In this document: piece by piece, positions 1 through 4,549 of the stretch
Layout: each line of letters opens with the position of its first letter
How positions within the stretch are numbered: position 1 is the first letter of the stretch
Assembly: GCA_964640195.1 (NCBI GenBank)
Contig: CAZXIC010000024.1
Location: 1-14,422 of the forward strand
Direction: 5' to 3'
Source of the DNA: CAZXIC01 sp964640195
GTDB taxonomy: Archaea > Iainarchaeota > Iainarchaeia > Iainarchaeales > GCA-2688035
DNA: 14,422 nucleotides
The notes under the pieces: model-generated
Told to the model about the DNA's origin: nothing
The model's input: the letters and a program-made list of their open reading frames with translations, nothing else
Databases searched by the model: none
Translations under genes and position numbers: made by a program

Positions 1-348
1 GCTTTCAACCAATTCCCTCAACAGCTTGTCAAACATATTTACCTCGTTTGTTTGAGCTTGATTGTAGGCGTGCCAAGCCTGCGGATAAGTAAGCCTCTTG
101 TGTTCAATGGCAATGCTTCCGTCTTTAGCTGTTGTTATCCTTTGCAAGTAGTATTCTACTGCGAAAGCATGCTTACATTTTACTCCCCTGCTTTTGCAAT
201 CAGGACAAGAGCAAGTCAGTTCAGCGTCTTTCCTGACAAAATATTTCCTATTGCTACTTTGACTTGGGACAACCCAGCCATCAATTCCTTCCTGAATCGT
301 TTTAGTTTGGGCTATCTGCAAGCCCCTTGATTTTCTCAAATTTTCCAT
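1..348 (-). CDS. SWIM zinc-finger transposase, N-terminal part (runs off left edge)
   Basis: Reading the minus strand from an ATG at 348 gives 116 codons with no stop up to the window edge, so only the N-terminus is present. The protein starts MENLRKSRGLQIAQ. It carries a SWIM zinc-finger pattern CxC-x9-CxH at C46, C48, C58 and H60 (TCSCPDCKSRGVKCKH), followed by the segment TYPQAWHAYNQAQTNE at about residues 87-102. This combination is what I know from the N-termini of archaeal DDE transposases of the SWIM-containing type. In that family the SWIM finger probably helps DNA binding and a catalytic DDE domain follows, which here would lie outside the window. A purine-rich GGAAGTGG lies 5 nt before the ATG. 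The exact IS family cannot be settled without the catalytic half. An intact or a degraded element are both possible. The gene is divergent from the neighbouring restriction-modification operon and is a plausible cause of its mobility. Confidence 0.72.
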   Translation of the reverse strand, partial: MENLRKSRGLQIAQTKTIQEGIDGWVVPSQSSNRKYFVRKDAELTCSCPDCKSRGVKCKHAFAVEYYLQRITTAKDGSIAIEHKRLTYPQAWHAYNQAQTNEVNMFDKLLRELVES

Positions 349-360
349 AAAACCACTTCC

Positions 361-379
361 TGTTATATACACTATAACA
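361..379. repeat. Perfect inverted repeat TGTTATA-n5-TATAACA
   Basis: TGTTATA (361-367) and TATAACA (373-379) are perfect 7-bp arms around TACAC. The repeat lies 13 bp upstream of the transposase ATG (348) and upstream of the zinc-ribbon/methyltransferase promoter. It could be a transposase operator, part of an IS terminus, or chance in A+T-rich DNA. Overlapping it, AACAATAT occurs at 376-383, inverted at 410-417, and again at 435-442, which suggests a regulatory array. Confidence 0.45.
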
Positions 380-391
380 ATATCATTAGGT

Positions 392-410
392 GTAGAAGGG
401 TTTATAAATA
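392..410 (+). promoter_or_regulatory. Archaeal BRE/TATA promoter of the zinc-ribbon/methyltransferase operon
   Basis: TTTATAAATA at 401-410 is a near-ideal archaeal TATA box, preceded by purine-rich GTAGAAGGG that could act as BRE. Transcription would start around 430-435. This leaves a leader of about 25 nt containing AAGGT (448-452), a Shine-Dalgarno-like site 6 nt before the ATG at 459. Confidence 0.6.
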
Positions 411-458
411 TATTGTTACAAACATTATGTAATAAACAATATGTAGTAAGGTTATTAT

Positions 459-647
459 ATGAGTTTGAACTTTTATAGAAAGATGCCAACCATCCAAAAA
501 ACCGTTGTTTTCTACAAATGCACACGCTGTAAGCACGAATGGTATCCACGCAATAACACGCCACCAAAAACATGCCCTAAATGCAGAAGCCCTTATTGGG
601 ACGTGCCAAGAAAAAACAAAAAATTAAATCAAAGGCGACCCACATGA
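459..647 (+). CDS. Small zinc-ribbon protein, coupled to the methyltransferase
   Basis: This is a 62-aa protein with two CxxC knuckles, C21-C24 (CTRCKHEWYPR) and C39-C42 (CPKCRSPYWDVPRK), giving a classic zinc ribbon with a basic tail (residues 51-60). Small stand-alone proteins of this type are widespread in archaea, and I know of no firmly assigned function; nucleic-acid binding is an inference. I chose the ATG at 459 because AAGGT lies 6 nt upstream and a TATA box lies at 401-410. An internal ATG at 483 (MPTIQK) is a real alternative and would match the usual length of such proteins. The stop TGA (645-647) overlaps the ATG (644-646) of the methyltransferase, so the two are probably translationally coupled. 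Its position suggests a regulator or accessory factor of the restriction-modification system. This is not shown by the sequence. Confidence 0.78.
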   Translation: MSLNFYRKMPTIQKTVVFYKCTRCKHEWYPRNNTPPKTCPKCRSPYWDVPRKNKKLNQRRPT

Positions 648-1450
648 CCGTGGAGACAAACAAAATATATGCCACAGACTGCGTGGAGCTAATGAAAAAA
701 ATGGACGAAAATTATGTGGACTTAACAGTTACTTCACCACCTTACGATAACTTGCGGTCTTATAATGGATACGATTTTGACTTTGAAAACATAGCAAAAC
801 AACTTTACCGAATAACAAAAGAAGGGGGCGTTGTTGTTTGGGTTGTAGGAAAAAAAATAGAAAAAGGTAACATTCTTCCAACACCATTCAAACAGGCAAT
901 CTTCTTCCAAGAAGTCGGTTTTAATCTGCACGACATAATGATTTTCAAAAAGAAGAACACCCCATTTATGAGAAGCAACGCATATACTAATGGCTTTGAG
1001 TTTATGTTTATTCTTTCAAAAGGAAAACCAAAAACATTCAACCCTATTAAAGTTCCAACAGCTCGGAATGGCATAGAGCGTGTCCCACAAAACAGGGGGA
1101 CAGACGGAACATACAAAAAAGTCTTTAAAGAGCTGAAGAAGGAAAAAGTGAAGGACAACGTTTGGGAATACGCTGTTGGTCTTGGTGGAACTACTACTGA
1201 CAGGATAGCGTTTAAACACCCTGCGGTGTTTCCTGAAAAACTTGCTGAAGACCACATCTTGTCATGGACAAATGAAGGCGATTTAGTGTTTGACCCAATG
1301 TGTGGTTCTGGAACAACATGCAAAATGGCAAAATTCCACAACCGAAAATATGTCGGTGTTGATATATCCGAAGAATATTGCAAAATTGCCCAAGAACGTA
1401 TTGAGATGACTAAAACTCAACTGAAATTACCCATAAGTCATCACAAATAA
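644..1450 (+). CDS. Beta-class DNA methyltransferase (N6-adenine or N4-cytosine)
   Basis: This 268-aa SAM-dependent DNA methyltransferase transfers methyl to an exocyclic amino group. The catalytic motif TSPPYDNLRSY (SPPY at residues 31-34) comes first. The SAM-binding motif I DPMCGSGTT (217-225) comes near the C-terminus with GVDIS about 13 residues later. That order defines the beta class (N6_N4_Mtase family). SPPY occurs in both N4-cytosine and N6-adenine enzymes, so the modified base is undecided. The reading frame is open from 581, but the extra 21 residues are basic and lie over the zinc-ribbon frame. The ATG at 644 gives the natural N-terminus MTVETNKIYATDC and an ATGA overlap with the upstream gene. 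The size is typical and no motif is missing. The gene is A-rich and unlike the genes right of 2200, a sign of transfer. Its stop is 2 nt from the stop of the convergent nuclease, its likely restriction partner. Confidence 0.9.
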   Translation: MTVETNKIYATDCVELMKKMDENYVDLTVTSPPYDNLRSYNGYDFDFENIAKQLYRITKEGGVVVWVVGKKIEKGNILPTPFKQAIFFQEVGFNLHDIMIFKKKNTPFMRSNAYTNGFEFMFILSKGKPKTFNPIKVPTARNGIERVPQNRGTDGTYKKVFKELKKEKVKDNVWEYAVGLGGTTTDRIAFKHPAVFPEKLAEDHILSWTNEGDLVFDPMCGSGTTCKMAKFHNRKYVGVDISEEYCKIAQERIEMTKTQLKLPISHHK

Positions 1451-1452
1451 AA

Positions 1453-2019
1453 TTAGGAATATTTTTTCAAATAGTCAATCGCTTTTTGAAGTAGGTTGGT
1501 ATCGTCTTTAAATCTGCCCAAACCAGTATTGCAACTATCACAAATCCACTCCCGCCCTTTCCCTGTAATGTGGTCGTGGTCTTTCACCAAATTAGCGGTA
1601 ACACCAACGATTGACTTTTTATTACAGATTGGACAGGTGAACACATTTTTGGGCGTTACAGCATCTAACCTTCTCTTTTCAGAAGGTATCATTGGCTTTC
1701 CATCTATTGCTACCCTACATGCTTTGCAGCTTGGTCTGGTGGTCTTTCTTCCTTTTGCATCGGTCTGGTTGATGTCAAACTCTTGCATGTCTTTCAACAG
1801 ATGACACACGTTGCATATTTTCTTTTTATATGGTTTGCCTGTCTTTTTAATATCTAAATAAGCAACATAGCCGCTGTCAGTTTTCACGTTCCTATTTGCT
1901 CCAATAAAGAAGACTGTAATCTCGCCCCCAGAAACCTCTTTTACCAAACCAACAGACCTTTCTGGGATGTTGCCAATGTTTCTTGTTGCAACTACATAAT
2001 TGCCGATAGTTATGCCCAT
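1453..2019 (-). CDS. HNH (beta-beta-alpha-Me) restriction endonuclease, Hpy99I/endonuclease VII-like
   Basis: This is a 188-aa protein in three parts. Residues 1-65 are beta-rich and could form a small barrel. A first zinc site follows (C69, C72, C98, C101). The C-terminal nuclease repeat has zinc ligands C129, C132, C160 and C163 and the catalytic signature KDHDHITG (D147, H148, H150) with N164 in CNTGLGRF. This matches the T4 endonuclease VII motif. A barrel followed by two zinc-containing repeats, and the total length, recall the type II enzyme Hpy99I. It would make double-strand breaks at an unknown site protected by the neighbouring methyltransferase. The reading frame opens at 2094, but I prefer the ATG at 2019 (MGITIGNYVV). 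The extra 25 residues are not domain-like, and a TATA-like TTTTTTATAC sits about 30 nt upstream of 2019. It is convergent with the methyltransferase. A phage- or homing-type HNH nuclease is the alternative. Confidence 0.82.
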   Translation of the reverse strand: MGITIGNYVVATRNIGNIPERSVGLVKEVSGGEITVFFIGANRNVKTDSGYVAYLDIKKTGKPYKKKICNVCHLLKDMQEFDINQTDAKGRKTTRPSCKACRVAIDGKPMIPSEKRRLDAVTPKNVFTCPICNKKSIVGVTANLVKDHDHITGKGREWICDSCNTGLGRFKDDTNLLQKAIDYLKKYS

Positions 2020-2045
2020 TTTCTCAATTATAATAAGCCGTTTTT

Positions 2046-2055
2046 GTATAAAAAA
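2046..2055 (-). promoter_or_regulatory. TATA-like element of the nuclease gene
   Basis: On the minus strand the sequence reads TTTTTTATAC, centred about 31 nt before the ATG at 2019. This spacing fits a nearly leaderless archaeal transcript. No clear Shine-Dalgarno precedes the ATG (only TTGAGAAA). A separate promoter would let the nuclease be expressed independently of the methyltransferase. Confidence 0.4.
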
Positions 2056-2096
2056 CCTATCTGAAGGCACAAAAGGGCAAAGAAAAGTCAACAAAT

Positions 2097-2146
2097 AATT
2101 TAAGAGCAGCCTTCAGAATAAAAGAGCAAGAACGAATTTAAGAGCA
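2097..2146. repeat. Three spaced direct repeats of AATnnAAGAGCA
   Basis: AATTTAAGAGCA occurs exactly at 2097-2108 and 2135-2146. A copy with two mismatches, AATAAAAGAGCA, is at 2117-2128. The start-to-start spacing is 20 and 18 bp, close to two helical turns. The array lies between the nuclease gene and the PAC2 gene, exactly where base composition shifts from A+T-rich to more G+C-rich. It may be an operator array or a scar at the island boundary. Confidence 0.6.
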
Positions 2147-2160
2147 AAGCCCGCTGAACA

Positions 2161-2175
2161 GAAACGATTATTAAG
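2161..2175 (+). promoter_or_regulatory. Probable promoter of the PAC2 gene
   Basis: GAAACG (2161-2166, BRE-like) is followed by ATTATTAAG (TATA-like, about 2167-2175), roughly 26-30 nt before the ATG at 2199. No Shine-Dalgarno is seen before that ATG (CTAGTTACAG), so a leaderless mRNA is likely. Confidence 0.4.
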
Positions 2176-2198
2176 CACTTTAATTCTTCTAGTTACAG

Positions 2199-2972
2199 AT
2201 GGGCAGCGGAGTGAAAGAGCCTGACAATGCAGCAGTCCGCTTTGTTGAGCGCAAGCCTTTGAACCTCGGCGGCTATACCCTGATTGAGGGCTTTCCTGGA
2301 ATGGGCCTTGTTGGAACGATTGCGATAAAGTACCTGAGCGAAAAGCTGCCGGTGGAGGAGTCAGGCTATATTGATTCAAGCATGTTTGTTCCAATCATAC
2401 GAGTTCATGACGGCTTGCCGATTCACCCAAGCAGGATTTACGTAAGCGAGAGGCACAGGCTTGTTTTGCTTGTTTCAGAGCAGATTGTCCCGCAGCTGTT
2501 CACCGACAGGCTGAACAAGGCAATCGTTGACTGGATTCAGAGGAAGGAAATCAGCAGGGTGATTAGCCTGAGCGGAATCAGGGCGCTGCCGGAAAAGGGG
2601 GGAAAGCAGCGCATTTACGGTGTTGCCTCTGACAATGGGAGCAAGAGGATGCTGCAGCAGTTCAAGGTTGAACTGATAAAAGAAGGCATTACTTCCGGCC
2701 TTACTGCCCTGATGATGCTTGAATTCAAGGACAGGAAAATTGAGGCATTCAGCTTGCTTGGAAACGTCCAGATTGCTGCTGACTACAAGGCTGCCGCTGC
2801 CTTGATTGAGAAGCTGAACGAAATGCTTGGCTTGAGCATTGACGTGAAGCCTTTGCGGAAAGAAGCCAAGGAAACCGAGAAAGCCCTGCTGGAGCACCTG
2901 AGGAAACTGAAAGATACAAGCGAGCGGACACAGCGCTTTGAGGGCCAGCCCCAGACGCCGATGTACACTTGA
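2199..2972 (+). CDS. PAC2-family proteasome assembly chaperone (PbaA/PbaB-like)
   Basis: This 257-aa protein belongs to the PAC2 family (archaeal homologues of eukaryotic proteasome assembling chaperones), which help 20S core particle assembly or activation in the cytoplasm. The family hallmark GFPGMGLVGTIA is at residues 31-42. Conserved-looking IVPQLFTDRLNKAIVDW and SGIRA segments follow, then a helical charged tail from about 205. The protein ends PMYT. The last three residues, M-Y-T, fit the hydrophobic-Tyr-any (HbYX) motif that docks into the 20S alpha ring. In archaea such a tail is known from the PAC2 homologue PbaB. The start at ATG 2199 agrees with a leaderless promoter about 26-30 nt upstream. 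It stands alone on the plus strand between the restriction-modification island and an unknown gene, and its base composition resembles that of the genes to the right. Confidence 0.88.
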   Translation: MGSGVKEPDNAAVRFVERKPLNLGGYTLIEGFPGMGLVGTIAIKYLSEKLPVEESGYIDSSMFVPIIRVHDGLPIHPSRIYVSERHRLVLLVSEQIVPQLFTDRLNKAIVDWIQRKEISRVISLSGIRALPEKGGKQRIYGVASDNGSKRMLQQFKVELIKEGITSGLTALMMLEFKDRKIEAFSLLGNVQIAADYKAAAALIEKLNEMLGLSIDVKPLRKEAKETEKALLEHLRKLKDTSERTQRFEGQPQTPMYT

Positions 2973-3090
2973 GTGCTTTCCCAGGCACTTGCCTTGGAGG
3001 GATTTTGCGCTTAAAGCCTGAAAATGCGGCGGTTTCAGGTGCAGATAGTGCCTTAAGTGGAAGCCCTTGATGGAAAGGGTTAAAAAGAAG
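2973..3090 (+). other. Intergenic region with several potential RNA hairpins
   Basis: No gene is found in the 180 bp between the PAC2 stop and the next ATG, but the first 110 bp hold nested inverted repeats. These are CCAGGC-ACTT-GCCtTGG (2981-2997), CGCTTAA (3008-3014) pairing with TTAAGTG (3053-3059, one G-U), CCTGAAA (3017-3023) pairing perfectly with TTTCAGG (3033-3039) inside that outer stem, and CCCTT (3064-3068) pairing with AAGGG (3075-3079). This could be a structured 3' UTR or a small RNA. No known RNA family was recognised. Confidence 0.35.
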
Positions 3091-3110
3091 GATAAATACA
3101 AATTTATTTG
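3091..3110 (+). promoter_or_regulatory. Probable promoter of the 204-aa gene
   Basis: The A+T-rich stretch GATAAATACAAATTTATTTG contains TATA-like AATTTATTT about 45-50 nt before the ATG at 3153. Initiation near 3128 would give a short leader holding the Shine-Dalgarno-like GAGAAGGTG (3134-3142), which ends 10 nt before the ATG. Confidence 0.4.
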
Positions 3111-3152
3111 GAGAGGAAAGAGTTATTGCATTTGAGAAGGTGTTCCTGAAAA

Positions 3153-3767
3153 ATGCCTGCAACTGCTGTGCGGCCTGAGAAGAAGGCAGTGCCGCCGCCA
3201 AGGGCAAATGTAGCCGCAGGCATTGCCGAAAGGCCCTTAATTGACTTTGACCGTCTGGATGGAAACATAAAAGAGCGGCTGCTTGATGCAACCCGGTACA
3301 TGGGTGGAAAATTCCCCCCAGTGGAAAAAACCAAGTTCCAGCGGAAAACCAAGGGTCTTTTTAATACCTTCATCCACAAAGGCCCTGCCGGAGTGTTCAA
3401 CCAGCTGACTGACTTTAAGTACAGCGGCACAATCGCCTACTTAAGGGGCAAACTGCGCGACGCGCGTCATGCCAGAGTGCGCAAAGGGGCATATTTAGAG
3501 GAGCGCTTCCGGGAAGCATTTTTTGTTTTCCAGAAGACGATTACTGCTGAAAGGGCAAAGCTGCAGACGCTCAAGGAGCAGGGAACAATAAGGCCTGACA
3601 ATGTCGGGCAGTACATGCAGTCTTTCAACCAAGTAGCTGACAGGGCACTCATTGAATTCAAGGGCAGCATCAAAGATATTATTGCAGATTACAGCGCAGA
3701 GCTCCAGAGAAGAAGGCTTATCGGCAAGCATCACGGCAAAGCAATAGTGCCTGCCCACGTTAAGTAG
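3153..3767 (+). CDS. Basic, mostly helical protein of unknown function
   Basis: I do not recognise this 204-aa protein. Its first 25 residues are Pro/Ala-rich and probably disordered. The rest is strongly charged and looks alpha-helical, with many Lys and Arg and a long helix-like stretch (YLEERFREAFFVFQKTITAERAKLQ, from about residue 113). No signal peptide, membrane segment, cysteine pair or nucleotide-binding motif is visible, so it is likely cytoplasmic. The start is supported by GAGAAGGTG 10 nt upstream, which matches the archaeal anti-Shine-Dalgarno, and by a TATA-like element before it. Reading is continuous, codon use is like its neighbours, and the basic tail (RRRLIGKHHGKAIVPAHVK) could bind nucleic acid. 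Function is not assigned. It is convergent with the riboflavin kinase gene. Confidence 0.7.
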   Translation: MPATAVRPEKKAVPPPRANVAAGIAERPLIDFDRLDGNIKERLLDATRYMGGKFPPVEKTKFQRKTKGLFNTFIHKGPAGVFNQLTDFKYSGTIAYLRGKLRDARHARVRKGAYLEERFREAFFVFQKTITAERAKLQTLKEQGTIRPDNVGQYMQSFNQVADRALIEFKGSIKDIIADYSAELQRRRLIGKHHGKAIVPAHVK

Positions 3768-3790
3768 CCCCTTGCTTTTCTTCCTTTGAT
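3768..3790 (+). terminator. Possible T-rich terminator after the 204-aa gene
   Basis: Just after the TAG stop the plus strand is pyrimidine-rich (CCCCTTGCTTTTCTTCCTTTG), with short T runs. Archaeal RNA polymerase can stop at T-rich tracts without a hairpin. The gap (3768-3853) contains nothing else that I recognise and separates two convergent genes. Confidence 0.25.
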
Positions 3791-3853
3791 TCAACTTTCC
3801 AGTTTCTGCCAGCGGTTCCAGCATTGCCCCTTCTTTCAATCCGGGTTTTTCCT

Positions 3854-4504
3854 TCAAGCAGTGATTCTCACCCTGCTTCCTTCCCTTAACCTGAATTTTT
3901 TCCGCAGGTTCACTGCCGCAATCACTTCAATTTCGTTTTCATTGTGCGAGCTTCTTATCGGAAAAATCAGCGCGGCTTCCTGCTTTCCCTCAACCTTTGC
4001 CCTGAATGCCTTTATTGGGCCAAAAGCCCTTTCCTTTGTGGAAAATCCCCCTATCAGAATTTCCTCCTTATCCATAAGAAAAGAGCGCAGTTCGCAGGCA
4101 TCAACGATTAAGTTCAGCGTTCCGGGGAAAGGAGTGAAGCCAAGTTTCCTCCTGAACTGCTGCAGGTAGGGCCCCCTTGAAACATAGTATGCGCCCTCGC
4201 CCAAGCCGACTTTCAGTTTTCCAACAAGGCTTTCGGCTTTCCTTTCCAGGAACAACTGCTGCAGCTGGACAAACTGCTCTTTCAATGCGTGAACACCATG
4301 CCCTGTCAGCCTTACGCTGCAGCCGCTTGGCGTTGCATTCAGCTCAATAAGCCCTTGCATTGCAAGGCTTCTGAGCTTCCTTGAGGCAGTCTGCTGTGAA
4401 ATTTGGAAGTAGCGAGCAATCTTGCTTGTTGATGTCCTCACAGAATGGGAAAGCCCTGCCTTTTTCCCGAGAAACAAAAGCAACCGCAGCTCCTCGCCCT
4501 GCAA
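3854..4504 (-). CDS. ribK: HTH-fused CTP-dependent riboflavin kinase (RbkR-type)
   Basis: This 216-aa two-domain protein has an N-terminal winged helix (residues 1-75) with the recognition segment TSKIARYFQISQQTASRKLRSL at about 26-47. The archaeal riboflavin kinase domain (DUF120 family) follows from about residue 95, with KVGLGEGAYYVS at 98-109, GFTPFPGTLNL at 122-132 and the closing beta-rich part FPIRSSHNENEIEVIAA. The kinase makes FMN from riboflavin using CTP rather than ATP. HTH-fused forms, known as RbkR, both catalyse this step and regulate riboflavin genes. The start codon is TTG at 4504 (no ATG fits), giving MQGEELRLLL, the usual beginning of the winged helix. It is last in the minus-strand cluster, 45 nt after the giant surface-protein gene. 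A 12-bp palindrome in that gap suggests it is separately controlled, perhaps by its own product. A functional link to the pilus genes is not evident. Confidence 0.88.
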   Translation of the reverse strand: MQGEELRLLLFLGKKAGLSHSVRTSTSKIARYFQISQQTASRKLRSLAMQGLIELNATPSGCSVRLTGHGVHALKEQFVQLQQLFLERKAESLVGKLKVGLGEGAYYVSRGPYLQQFRRKLGFTPFPGTLNLIVDACELRSFLMDKEEILIGGFSTKERAFGPIKAFRAKVEGKQEAALIFPIRSSHNENEIEVIAAVNLRKKFRLREGSRVRITA

Positions 4505-4532
4505 TTCTACCGCACCAGAAAATAAAAGGCGG

Positions 4533-4544
4533 AAAACTAGTTTT
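4533..4544. promoter_or_regulatory. Palindrome AAAACTAGTTTT, candidate RbkR operator
   Basis: This perfect 12-bp palindrome lies 28 nt upstream of the TTG start of the HTH-riboflavin kinase, in a 45-nt gap. It sits next to TATA-like CTTTTATTTT (minus strand, about 4518-4528). Its position fits an operator bound by the winged helix of the downstream protein. Confidence 0.4.
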
Positions 4545-4549
4545 TAACC

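Noticed and set aside
52..330. Plus-strand 92-codon frame at the left edge
   Set aside because: The minus strand of the same region reads the SWIM transposase N-terminus with its zinc-finger pattern. The plus frame is its shadow.
581..643. Upstream extension of the methyltransferase from the ATG at 581
   Set aside because: The extra residues overlap the zinc-ribbon gene in another frame and are low-complexity basic. The ATGA start at 644 gives the usual N-terminus.
805..1383. Minus-strand open frame of 192 codons inside the methyltransferase
   Set aside because: The plus strand carries complete methyltransferase motifs, and the antisense product shows no domain.
2973..3152. A tRNA or known RNA gene in the PAC2 downstream spacer
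   Set aside because: The hairpins do not form a cloverleaf, and no T-loop sequence, box C/D pair or other known RNA signature is seen.
2475..3291. Minus-strand open frames opposite PAC2 and the following spacer
   Set aside because: They lie opposite strongly coding plus-strand sequence, have Ser/Gln/Leu-rich shadow composition, and have no start signals.
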